From Spirulina major PCC 6313 (GTDB lineage: Bacteria; Cyanobacteriota; Cyanobacteriia; Cyanobacteriales; Spirulinaceae), in NCBI RefSeq assembly GCF_001890765.1, contig NZ_KV878783.1, positions 579,625 to 643,624 on the forward strand: 64,000 nucleotides of DNA, in the 5' to 3' direction. The translations under genes were made by a program, and so were the position numbers. The notes beneath the pieces are model-generated. The model saw only the letters and a list, made by a program, of their open reading frames with translations, had not been told where the DNA came from and made no database searches. Positions 44,669-52,527 of this stretch are shown piece by piece (the first letter of the stretch is position 1; every line of letters begins with the position of its first letter).

Positions 44669-45943
44669 TCAGAGTGTATAGGCATAACCGTCCCTCTTAT
44701 GAATTGATTTACAGTATTTGTGGCTGATCCCAGCCACCCTCCCAATCTTGGTTGCTATGTCGAAGCTGCCAGAGGCACGGCAAAGAACCCGTCCTAAGTA
44801 GGAGCCAATCTTCTGGCCTGCCGTGACAGTTGCAACAACGATGTCACCCGTCTGGAAGCCTTTGTGTATCTGTACTCGTGACCGATGGCGAGAGGGAAAA
44901 CCATATCGATCAGTGCCACACATCTGACGGGTTCCATGCCCAGTTGCTTTAATCAACAAAGGCTGAGTCGTGAGAATTTCTAGCCGATTGACCATTCCCA
45001 CACAGGCAGCATCCAGCCAATGAGTTTTAGGCAGATTGAGCCGAGTTCGGTTGTATTGGGTTTGCCCCCCTGAGCCAGTGCTAACCGGTAGACCTGTTTC
45101 TTTTAGTGCATTGAATAACGCCCATCGGGTAGAGTTGACCGCAGCAGCGTCCTTAAGTGGTGCTTTTGCCTGTGCCAAAATGCGCTTCAGTCGGTCAGGC
45201 TTGCCTGATAAAAACTCTTGGACAGGCAGATTACTCTTTGCCCTGTTGCACGGTTCGCAAGCTAGCGTCAGGTTAGACACCCGATCAGAACCGCCTTTCG
45301 AGCGAGGTTGAATATGCTCTATCTGCAACGGTGTGTTTTCAGCCTTGCAGTAGGCGCACTTGCGTCCCCACTTCTCTAGCAGGTATTCCCTGACCTCATC
45401 GCCTGCCAAAGTACCCTGCTGGTATTCAGTGCCACTCATCTCAGGGTTCTGAATGACCTGAGTATCAAACCGGACTAACTCTTGGGAGATACCCGCAATG
45501 GGAGCATAACGGCATAGCCGATTAACCCATGTCAGGGTAGTTTTGACCCGATGCATTAGAGAAGGCGCTAACCATCCTTCAGCACGGGTGCGGTTGAGAA
45601 ACCGAGGCGCACGATAGCGGGTTTTGCGATTGCGCCTCCCTCTCCGCAGTTGGCTACGACTTAGCAAAGCATCTTTGATGCCTTGCCCCCGGTGGGTAAG
45701 CTCTGCTGCCCAAACGACCGTTGAACCATTTAGAATGGCTAGCCCAGTGGTTTTTGAGCCTGGATCAATCTTTAACTGTAAAGGTTGGATTTCGGATTCT
45801 GCCTCCTGTTTCAACATGATGGTGAAAGGATATTGGCGGCACACCGCAGCCTTTCCCTGACTTAGCAAACACCGAGCCTCTCCCGGATGTACCGGATTGA
45901 GCATTTGCTTCTTCGTGTCTAGAACAAACACAAAGTTGGACAT
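44669..45943 (-). CDS. iscB: IscB RNA-guided nuclease
   Basis: A 424-residue IscB, the ancestor-type relative of Cas9 that uses an omega-RNA. Domain order: PLMP-type N-terminus (VFVLDTKKQMLNPVHPGEAR), RuvC-I with the catalytic Asp (LKIDPGSKTTGLAI), an Arg-rich bridge helix (QLRRGRRNRKTRYRAPRFLN), RuvC-II (SQELVRFDTQVI), and an HNH domain with zinc-like CAYC...CEPC pairs and the catalytic His in IEHIQPRSKGGSDRVSNL. RuvC-III (HWLDAACVG) and a C-terminal TAM/omega-binding region close it. All catalytic residues are present, so it is probably active. The sequence upstream looks like the matching omega-RNA. Confidence 0.9.
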   Translation of the reverse strand: MSNFVFVLDTKKQMLNPVHPGEARCLLSQGKAAVCRQYPFTIMLKQEAESEIQPLQLKIDPGSKTTGLAILNGSTVVWAAELTHRGQGIKDALLSRSQLRRGRRNRKTRYRAPRFLNRTRAEGWLAPSLMHRVKTTLTWVNRLCRYAPIAGISQELVRFDTQVIQNPEMSGTEYQQGTLAGDEVREYLLEKWGRKCAYCKAENTPLQIEHIQPRSKGGSDRVSNLTLACEPCNRAKSNLPVQEFLSGKPDRLKRILAQAKAPLKDAAAVNSTRWALFNALKETGLPVSTGSGGQTQYNRTRLNLPKTHWLDAACVGMVNRLEILTTQPLLIKATGHGTRQMCGTDRYGFPSRHRSRVQIHKGFQTGDIVVATVTAGQKIGSYLGRVLCRASGSFDIATKIGRVAGISHKYCKSIHKRDGYAYTL

Positions 45944-46178
45944 TGAAATCTCCGTAGAACGGGTAATGGTTTCCTCGCCAATGTTTTCAAGGCTTGTTGA
46001 AGCTCACGGCACTGTCTACATCCCAGCTTCAACTGTTTAACCGTTAACGACAGAGCTACAAACTGGAAAGCATTCGCAGGTGTCATGACCTCAAAAACGT
46101 AGCCAGTTAAGGCTTAGGCTGGTCAGCTAACCAAAGCTAGAGGCATGAAGCCCCGTCACTTTAGTGCGGGGTGCTGAC
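45944..46178 (-). ncRNA. Candidate omega-RNA of iscB
   Basis: Immediately 5' of iscB on the same strand is ~235 nt of structured, non-coding sequence. It begins at GTCAGCACCCCGCAC with the end hairpin (46151-46171) and contains TTAGCTGACCAGCC, AACTGGCTACGTTTTTG and paired AGCTTCAA/TTGAAGCT blocks. The guide is expected to be encoded by the ~16 nt flanking its 5' end, near 46179-46195. Boundaries are inferred from element architecture, not from RNA data. Confidence 0.65.
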
Positions 46179-46198
46179 AACACGATACACGATCATCG

Positions 46199-46260
46199 GT
46201 GGGTTACGGCGGACTGTCGGATTGCAGTGATAGCGGGAGTTTAAGCCGCCTAACCCACCC
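46199..46260. repeat. Dispersed GTGGGTTACGGCGG repeat, copy 2
   Basis: GGTGGGTTACGGCGG on the left pairs with CCGCCTAACCCACC on the right. It belongs to the same family as the 23.45, 56.5 and 58.9 kb copies. It lies between the iscB omega-RNA and an AT-rich gap up to the HEAT gene, in which nothing else was recognised. Confidence 0.7.
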
Positions 46261-46513
46261 TACTGGACTATTGCAGTTAAAATAGTGCAATAAGCTGATC
46301 GGCAGCTAAATTGCATCCTGATTTTTCTGAGTCTCTTTATAAGAGAGCTTTAGGGCGAGTGGCACAGTGTAGCTTGAATGCTGATTAGCTTAGAATTTTG
46401 ATGTTTTTTTTGCATTGCAGAGGATTTCAGCGATTTTCTAATACATAGCTTTAGCCGAAACAGTCCACTACAATCAAGCTCGAATCAAGCCTGATTCTAG
46501 CGGTGCGATGGCA

Positions 46514-47260
46514 TTACACCAATCCTTCGAGTTCTAAATCTTCGATCATTTGCAAACCACGGGGATCGCCCACTTTTAAGAGGGCGGCTTTTGCGTCTTC
46601 GGTCACGCCCATGTCTTGATCTTCCACGAGGGATTCTAGGAGGGCATCGATCGCGGTGGCATAGACCACATTAGAGGGGAGTTCGCGGCAGAGTTGCCCG
46701 ATCGCCCAGGCGCAGTTGCTGCGCACGGCGGGGATTGCATCGCGGTGGAGGGATTGAATCAGGGGGGGCAGGGCGGTGATGATGTCGTTGTAGTCGAGGT
46801 GGGCGATCTGGGCGAGGCCACTGGCGGCCCAGAGGCGGACGGCGGGGATGTCGGTTTTGAGGGCATGGAGGAGGGGTTGGACGGCGCGGCGATCGCGACA
46901 ATTCCCCAAGGCCCAAACAATCCCTTTGCGCACGTAGCCATTAAAATCGCCGTAATATTGCCGGATCAGGGGTTCTACGGCTGCTTCGGATGGATTGCGC
47001 CCTAACCCATAGGCCACACTCACCCGCACCAACGGACAGACATCCGTTAACAGCCGAATCAGGTGGGGAATGGCGCGGGGGTCGCGAATTTCACTAAAGG
47101 CGCGGGCAGCGATAATCCGTTGGGCATTGTCCTCGGCGGTTAACAACGCCAACATGGCCTCTGGATCAGGAGGAGCGATCGCCGGAACGTGATCCAATTC
47201 ATCCAAAGGATCATCAAGTTCGCTCTCAAAATTCAGGAGGCTCAATTCGTCGTCGTTCAT
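46514..47260 (-). CDS. HEAT-repeat (PBS-lyase-like) protein
   Basis: A 248-residue all-helical protein. HEAT/PBS-lyase repeats are evident: RAFSEIRDPRAIPHLIRLL, VAYGLGRNPSEAAVEPLI, GIVWALGNCRDRRAVQPLL, ASGLAQIAH, NCAWAIGQLC. The acidic N-terminal ~35 residues lack repeats. The family includes phycobilin lyase subunits (CpcE-like) and iron-sulfur helper proteins such as IaiH; which one applies is not clear. The start ATG at 47260 has a good RBS (AAGGAG). The right end of the isrB element lies right upstream of that RBS. Confidence 0.85.
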   Translation of the reverse strand: MNDDELSLLNFESELDDPLDELDHVPAIAPPDPEAMLALLTAEDNAQRIIAARAFSEIRDPRAIPHLIRLLTDVCPLVRVSVAYGLGRNPSEAAVEPLIRQYYGDFNGYVRKGIVWALGNCRDRRAVQPLLHALKTDIPAVRLWAASGLAQIAHLDYNDIITALPPLIQSLHRDAIPAVRSNCAWAIGQLCRELPSNVVYATAIDALLESLVEDQDMGVTEDAKAALLKVGDPRGLQMIEDLELEGLV

Positions 47261-47317
47261 CAAAAACTCCTTGTGGAAACCCCCACCTCGCACCGCAGGT
47301 GGGGGAGGAAACAAGCG

Positions 47318-48485
47318 TCAGGCAGCGGGGTTAAATGCCCCACTGACTGACAATCTCTGCGGGCAACTGACCAAAATACCCGTGGCGCGATAGAGTAGCT
47401 CAACCTTGGCAGCACTAAACTGCCCAATACGCTTCCCAGTGAACTCAGAAACAGAAACTTGCCGAGTTGTATCCCCACTCACATAGCCCACCGAGACGCG
47501 ACCTGCCATCTCAGCCCGCACTAGATCGCCCTTCCGGAATCCATGGCGGGTTACTGTGCCCCCATATTTGCGGCGTAGACCCTTTTTACGGGGAACCATG
47601 AGGTGCAGTTGCCTGCGACTGATGGGTGGCCGTTTAATCACCACAAATGGGGCAGATGTGAGCTTAACCTCTCCAAACCAAAGATAACCGTGACTGCGTT
47701 TCCGGTGGAAGGGACGATACTCGATGAAGTATCCACAGGCTAAAGCGATACCATCTACCGCATGGGTTTGGGGAATTTGTTCTGCTTTGTCCTGAGACTT
47801 CTTCAATCCCAGGGTAGAGCGAAGTTGAGCGGTGCCATTGCCATCCTGCTGCCATCCGTAGCGAGTGTAGACAGGGGCAATCTGCTCCATTTTCTCAATG
47901 GCGTAGGCTTGCCCCACCATGACCGGAGAGAAACCTTGCCCAGATTTTGCTCCCTTTCGACCTGAGGTTAAGTCCACGTCGGCGCGAACTTTCTCGTAGC
48001 CAATGGTGGCAATGGGGAACAGTTGGGACAACTCCTGAACAACTCGAAACTCTAGGTCTCGGTTGGCTCGGATACTGGGGGGCACCTTTTGGCGGGTTTC
48101 GGGTGGTAAATCGCTTTTGGCGATGATTTCGTAGCTGGAAGGGTAACTCTCGATTAATCCGCCGACGGCGGCGAGAACGCCGTAGCATTCTGCGATGATC
48201 CATCCGTTCACGCACCTTGGGGTAGGGGAGTTCTAGGTGGGACTGGAATAATGTCGCTTGAGCGGATTGAACGGCAATCCCTGAATAGAGTTTGCCGGGA
48301 TCGACCCCGACCACGATGGGCTGGGTATTACGACCCGATGGCTCCGCTTTCAGGCGCACTACCTTAATCCGTAGATTGGTTTTCACCCATTGGGCCTTGC
48401 CCTGCGCTACCCACCGTTGAGCGCGACTACTCTTGGTGGGCATGGCAGGAGTACCATCAGGGTTTTGGACTGGGATGCGTTGCAT
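47318..48485 (-). pseudogene. isrB: IsrB (HNH-less RuvC OMEGA nuclease), frameshifted
   Basis: Reading starts at ATG 48485 (MQRIPVQNPDGTPAMPTKSS) with RuvC-I (VVGVDPGKLYSGIAVQS) and the bridge helix (RRMLRRSRRRRRINRELPF). Around 48095-48120 the frame must shift: the first frame reads KRFTTRN and the second resumes RQKVPPSIRANRDLEFR. The second frame then holds RuvC-II (IATIGYEKVRADVD) and RuvC-III (THAVDGIALACG) and runs to 47318. No HNH lies between RuvC-II and III, which defines IsrB. One base change in the C- or A-rich segment would restore about 388 residues. A sequencing error or programmed slippage cannot be excluded. Confidence 0.8.
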
Positions 48486-48697
48486 GGAAGATAATTCCAA
48501 AACTACAGGTCTCTTCAGCCAGTGAGTACGGTGTTTCTGGGCTGAACCCACTCCCTGAGATTCCAGGGCCTTACAAATAATCCGATTTAGAGAAGCAACC
48601 GGAAGTGTTGCCGTACTAACCTTGGTGGCCTATTCGCAGCTACGACCGGGTTATCTCCGGTCACTCCCCCACCTCGGCGGATGCCAGGTGGGGGTCA
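48486..48697 (-). ncRNA. Candidate omega-RNA of isrB
   Basis: About 210 nt upstream of isrB, starting TGACCCCCACCTGGCATCCG with the end hairpin (48666-48694). A GACCGGAGATAACCCGGTC stem-loop (near 48644-48663), then CTGCGAATAGGCCACCAAGG and a long AT-poor tail follow. The arrangement (structured RNA 5' to the nuclease) fits OMEGA systems. The expected guide would be encoded in the flank near 48698-48715, at the 3' end of the acetyltransferase gene. Confidence 0.6.
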
Positions 48698-48719
48698 TTG
48701 AACGGGGTTACATCTGGGT

Positions 48720-49199
48720 TCACGGAACATCAACCGGACTGTTCTGGGGAATTGCCTTCAGCATCAGCACAGATTGGGGTTGATAGCCAAGACGATTATA
48801 CAAAGATAAAGCGGCCTGATTTTCTGCAAACACCTGTAAGCCAATTTTGCGATAGCCCTCTTGGGCTGCCCAGGCTTGGGCTAAATCCATCAATGCCGTA
48901 CCAATGCCGCACCGTCGATGGGTTGGCACGACGTAAAGTAAAAAAATGTGAACGTAGCGATCGCCGCTCACCTGCTCGATCGCATGACCCCACCAAATAC
49001 AGCCGATCCGCTCTTGGCCATGGATGACCCACCGCAGCGGCGTTTTGGCGCTGAGGTAGTAGTCCAGGGTGGGGACGAGGTGATCAAATTGCTGTTGGTG
49101 GGGGAAGATTTCGCGATAGGCGGCGAGCAAGGTGTCAATTAAGGCAAGGCGATCGCCCACCGTGCCCACCTGCCACTGATACCCCGACGGCAGATTCAC
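48720..49199 (-). CDS. GNAT-family N-acetyltransferase
   Basis: A 159-residue acetyltransferase of the GNAT fold. The acetyl-CoA loop is VVPTHRRCGIGTALMDLAQ (RRCGIG), followed by GLQVFAENQAALSLYNRLGY, the typical motif-B ending. The acceptor is unknown. I placed the start at the GTG at 49199, which overlaps the stop of the upstream small gene (GTGA), a classic coupling arrangement; the open frame upstream of it only repeats the small gene in another frame. The isrB element begins about 20 bp after the stop. Confidence 0.85.
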   Translation of the reverse strand: MNLPSGYQWQVGTVGDRLALIDTLLAAYREIFPHQQQFDHLVPTLDYYLSAKTPLRWVIHGQERIGCIWWGHAIEQVSGDRYVHIFLLYVVPTHRRCGIGTALMDLAQAWAAQEGYRKIGLQVFAENQAALSLYNRLGYQPQSVLMLKAIPQNSPVDVP

Positions 49200-49384
49200 C
49201 CCTGGGGATGAGACTCCGACGGCATGATCCATTGGGGCGCATTGGGGGCATCTTCGGCGGAAACCGGCGCGGGGGCCATCATGTCCGAGGGCAGCCAAAT
49301 CCGCGCACTCACCGCCACCAATGCCACCACAAAAATCAGCACCACCAGCAACGGTGCAATGACTTGACGTAAAAAAGCGACCAT
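49196..49384 (-). CDS. Small membrane protein
   Basis: A 62-residue protein. A single hydrophobic helix (VIAPLLVVLIFVVALVAVSA) follows a short basic N-terminus, with a Pro/Ala-rich outer tail (SDMMAPAPVSAEDAPNAPQW). The family was not recognised. Its stop overlaps the start of the acetyltransferase by four bases (GTGA), so both are made from one mRNA. Confidence 0.6.
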   Translation of the reverse strand: MVAFLRQVIAPLLVVLIFVVALVAVSARIWLPSDMMAPAPVSAEDAPNAPQWIMPSESHPQG

Positions 49385-49451
49385 AAAAAAACCTGAATAG
49401 CGAGGATGATATCAAGATAAAAACCGTTCTTAGTGTATCGTTTCGCTGGGT

Positions 49452-49796
49452 TCAGCGGGCGGGCGATCGCACTCCAAAATAGGTCAACACCAGCGGTTCC
49501 GTCCCCGTATTGCGCACCTCATGGCGTTCTTGGGGTTCCACCAGCACACAAACCCCCGGCTCCAAGCGATGCACCTGCCCCTCAATGGCAATCTCCCCCC
49601 AACCCGACTCGACAAAAAACACCTCCGCCATATCCCCATGGGCATGGCTGGGCGCAATTTGACCAGGGGGAAATGTGGCTTGGGCAAATTGAATCACGGG
49701 TTCGGCCTCCCCTGGGGCCAGCAACACCGTTTTAGCGATCGCGCCATTGTGGGACACTGAAGTCGCAACTTGGCGATGCAAACTCGTATATTTCAC
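49452..49796 (-). CDS. Cupin-domain protein
   Basis: A 114-residue single-domain cupin. The metal-binding motif 1 has the pattern SHAHGDMAEVFFVESGWG (G-x-H-x-H...E in the form PSHAHGDMAEVFFVE). Motif 2 is VEPQERHEVRNTGTEPL, with the third His. These His and Glu ligands suit Mn, Fe or Ni. The substrate is unknown; small cupins of this type act as dioxygenases, isomerases or mere binders. It is divergent from the SPFH gene with 144 bp between starts. Confidence 0.88.
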   Translation of the reverse strand: MKYTSLHRQVATSVSHNGAIAKTVLLAPGEAEPVIQFAQATFPPGQIAPSHAHGDMAEVFFVESGWGEIAIEGQVHRLEPGVCVLVEPQERHEVRNTGTEPLVLTYFGVRSPAR

Positions 49797-49940
49797 CGTC
49801 TTTTCTCCCGTCCTCTAATCCTGATCAAGTCTAGATGCGTTTCAGAACAGCTTTGGCTAGGATAGAACCAATTGAGCAGATGGGTGAGTTGCTGAAACGT
49901 AACGAATCGTAACTATTTCGCCAATGGAGCATAGATCAAC

Positions 49941-51236
49941 ATGGGCTTGTTTGGACGTCAGCTAATTGACATCATTGAATGGTTAGACAATACCAACGAC
50001 ACCATTGCCTACCGCTTTGAACGGTCAGATAATGAAATTAAACAAGGGGCAAAATTAATCGTTCGTCCCGGTCAAAAAGCTGTCTTTGTCAACGAGGGAT
50101 TTGTGGCCGATGAGTTCACCGAAGGAACCTACGAACTCTACACCCGCAACCTCCCGATTCTCACCAGTTTAAAAAGTTGGAAATATGGCTTTGAATCCCC
50201 GTTTAAAGCAGAAGTTTATTTCTTCAGTACCCGCATTTTTTCTGACTTAAAATGGGGCACATCTAACCCCATCATGATCCGGGATAATGAAATGGGCCCG
50301 GTGCGGATTAGGGCCTTTGGTTCCTACAGCATTCGCGTCAGTGATCCACGCTTTTTGTTGGAGCAAGTGATTGGCACGGATGGACTCTTTCAAGTCCATG
50401 AAATTAGTAATCATTTGCGCAATGTGATTGTCCCTTCCGTCACGAGTTGGGTGGCCAGTTCCGGGATCGCCCTGCTTGATTTTGCCGCCAACTATCGCCA
50501 GATGGGCGACCAGGTGAAAGCCGCTGTCCAAAACGACTTTACGCCGTTGGGGGTGGAGATTGCGCAGTTAACGATTGAGAATATTTCCCTGCCGAAAAAT
50601 GTTGAAGAAGCCCTCGATAAACGGTCTTCCATGGGCATTTTGGGAGATATGCAGCAATATACCCAATACCAAACGGCGGAAGCGATCGAAAACTTTTCCC
50701 AACAACCCGGCGGCAGCAATCCCGGTATGGGGATGGGGATGGGGATGGCCATGGGGCAACAGATGGCCAACGCGATGCAACCCCAATCTGCCCCGGCAGC
50801 CCCGCCACCGCCCCCCACTGCCAATCAGTGGTATATGTCCAAAAATGGCCAGCAGATCGGCCCGGCAGCTCCGCACCAGTTGGCCCAACAGGGCTTAACC
50901 CCGGAAACGTTGGTGTGGTGTCAAGGGATGCCCAGTTGGCAACCGGCGGCCCAAGTGCCCGCTTTGGCCAGTGCCTTGCCTGCGTCGCCGCCCCCTGTGC
51001 CGCCCCCGACGGCCGCGCCACCGCCGCCCCCGATCGCTGATGCACCACCACCACCCCCGGCGGATGAAACGCCGGAATGGTATATATTCCGCAGCGGCGA
51101 TCGCACCGGCCCCTTCACAAAATCCCAACTGGTGGAACAGGGTGTCACGGGGCGCACCAATGTATGGCGCAATGGCCAAGGGGATTGGCAACGGGCGCGG
51201 GATATTCCCGATTTAGCCGATGTGATTACGGATTGA
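49941..51236 (+). CDS. SPFH-domain protein with two GYF_2 domains (YdjI-like)
   Basis: A 431-residue protein. Residues ~1-245 are an SPFH (band 7-like) domain of the YdjI or virion core protein type: GLFGRQLIDIIEWLDNTNDT, LIVRPGQKAVFVNEGFVADE, TGYELYTRN-like strand and GVEIAQLTIENISLPKNVEEA. A methionine- and glycine-rich linker (NPGMGMGMGMAMGQQMAN) follows. Two GYF_2/DUF4339 domains (QWYMSKNGQQIGPAAPHQL; EWYIFRSGDRTGPFTKSQL) end the protein, separated by a proline-rich linker. SPFH proteins organise membrane microdomains; GYF_2 domains bind proline-rich partners. Next door is a zinc-ribbon membrane protein that fits as its anchor. Confidence 0.85.
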   Translation: MGLFGRQLIDIIEWLDNTNDTIAYRFERSDNEIKQGAKLIVRPGQKAVFVNEGFVADEFTEGTYELYTRNLPILTSLKSWKYGFESPFKAEVYFFSTRIFSDLKWGTSNPIMIRDNEMGPVRIRAFGSYSIRVSDPRFLLEQVIGTDGLFQVHEISNHLRNVIVPSVTSWVASSGIALLDFAANYRQMGDQVKAAVQNDFTPLGVEIAQLTIENISLPKNVEEALDKRSSMGILGDMQQYTQYQTAEAIENFSQQPGGSNPGMGMGMGMAMGQQMANAMQPQSAPAAPPPPPTANQWYMSKNGQQIGPAAPHQLAQQGLTPETLVWCQGMPSWQPAAQVPALASALPASPPPVPPPTAAPPPPPIADAPPPPPADETPEWYIFRSGDRTGPFTKSQLVEQGVTGRTNVWRNGQGDWQRARDIPDLADVITD

Positions 51237-51282
51237 CGGGGCGATCGCTGGCTGATTTAAGGTGCGATCGCCGGCTTGGATG

Positions 51283-52398
51283 CTATCCGTACTGAATGAT
51301 CAGCCAGATCACGATCGCCGCTCCGATTGTTCCTGCGATCGCCAACAGCGTCACCTTCCACACACTGTAGGGATGATCCCCTTGGACTTCCCCGGTGATC
51401 GCATTGATCAACACCTGAAACTGCTTGTTGTTGTAGCGATAGGCCGTCAACCACACCGGCAGCAAAATATGCTTAAACGTCACGCGATCGTACTGGGTTG
51501 AAACCGAATGCACCCGCTGATCATCGCCGCCAATATCCCGCTCCACATCCCGATGAATCTGTGCATCCATCACTCCCTTGGCCACCTGAAAGCCTTCCTC
51601 TAGGCTGACTTGGGGGCGTTGGGCTTCAAATCCAGCCAAAAACGACGAATTGTAGGGCTGCAATGATCCCGGCAATCCCCAGGGTTCGAGGGCATCGAGA
51701 CGTTGACGCTCCACCGCCGTACTCGCGGCGACTAGCACATCATCAAAAAACCGCGACACATGACCCCGCGCCGGATACCAGCGGGTATGGCGCACCTGTC
51801 GCGTTTTGGTGACGGATTTTCCCTCGGAATCTGTGGTTTGGTAGGTTTCGGTGGTGTAGTAATATTCACCCCGTTCGCCTCGGTAGCGGCTGGCGGTGTC
51901 GGCATCATAGGTCCAAAACGGCAGGTACATGCCTTGCAGTTGTTCCCCTTGGGCGAGTTTGGTGAGGTTATTGGGGGCGAGCCATTGAGCCTTGAGCCAT
52001 TGTTTAAACTGCTTGAGGGCATCCCGTCGCCCGATGCTGAAGGGAACCACGCCCTGGGGCGCGATCACAGGGTTAGCGGTATGGGCTTGGGCAACGATCG
52101 CAGCGGCACAAAAAGGACAAGTCCCCGCCGTTTGGGGTGGTTCAAAGGTGATCGCCGCGCCGCAGTTGTCGCAGTCCACCTCTAGGGCCGTTTGCGAGAG
52201 GGTGCTCAGTTGGGAGGCCTCGACGGTGAAGCGTTGGCGGTGGGCATTGTAGTCCTGTTCTGCGATCGCCGCCCTGTTGCCCTCTGGAATCGCATCTTCC
52301 CAACCGCAATATTGACATTGCAACTGGGCCACATCCGGGCTGAAGGCTAAGTCTGCGCCACATTGGGGACAGGGAAAGCGTTTAATCTCATCAGTCAT
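51283..52398 (-). CDS. Zinc-ribbon membrane protein (YdjG-like)
   Basis: A 371-residue protein with two N-terminal zinc ribbons: FPCPQCGADLAF...QCQYCG, and VDCDNCGAAITF...TCPFCAA, each with paired C-x-x-C. A large soluble middle (FWTYDADTASRYRGERGEYY) and a final membrane helix (VTLLAIAGTIGAAIVIWLII) follow. In Bacillus subtilis YdjG, a double zinc-ribbon membrane protein, recruits the SPFH protein YdjI and PspA. The SPFH gene here is convergent, 46 bp between stops. No PspA or YdjH homologue is in the window. Partnership is inferred. Confidence 0.8.
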   Translation of the reverse strand: MTDEIKRFPCPQCGADLAFSPDVAQLQCQYCGWEDAIPEGNRAAIAEQDYNAHRQRFTVEASQLSTLSQTALEVDCDNCGAAITFEPPQTAGTCPFCAAAIVAQAHTANPVIAPQGVVPFSIGRRDALKQFKQWLKAQWLAPNNLTKLAQGEQLQGMYLPFWTYDADTASRYRGERGEYYYTTETYQTTDSEGKSVTKTRQVRHTRWYPARGHVSRFFDDVLVAASTAVERQRLDALEPWGLPGSLQPYNSSFLAGFEAQRPQVSLEEGFQVAKGVMDAQIHRDVERDIGGDDQRVHSVSTQYDRVTFKHILLPVWLTAYRYNNKQFQVLINAITGEVQGDHPYSVWKVTLLAIAGTIGAAIVIWLIIQYG

Positions 52399-52527
52399 GG
52401 CAACGGCGTGAGGGGAGATGATAGGGGATTCTTTTCGAGTGTAGGTGAATTTGATCCGGGGGGCGATGTCCTCAGCGTTTTCCCAAAGTTTCTTAAAATA
52501 ACGGGAGCACAGAACAAGGAGTTGACG

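Larger units (their letters stand above)
44590..46180 (-). mobile_element. IscB-type OMEGA element (IS200/IS605-like, no transposase)
   Basis: The unit spans a left-end hairpin GCCCCGTCACTTTAGTGCGGGG (46150-46171), the omega-RNA region, iscB, and a right-end hairpin CCCCG...CGGGG (44606-44626) with the same GAAGCCCCG lead. The subterminal hairpins and lack of inverted repeats or TSD are IS200/IS605-like. There is no TnpA, so it depends on one elsewhere. The exact ends are estimated. The right end is about 15-25 bp from the moeA start region. Confidence 0.75.
47275..48697 (-). mobile_element. IsrB-type OMEGA element, frameshifted
   Basis: The unit runs from the left-end hairpin CCCCCACCT...AGGTGGGGG (48666-48694) through the omega-RNA and isrB to the right-end hairpin CCCCCACCTCG...AGGTGGGGG (47280-47305). 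The two end hairpins share ACCT/AGGT plus C5/G5 arms, as in IS200/IS605-like ends. There is no transposase. The left end is about 20 bp from the acetyltransferase stop and the right end directly precedes the AAGGAG of the HEAT gene. Exact ends are estimated. Confidence 0.75.
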
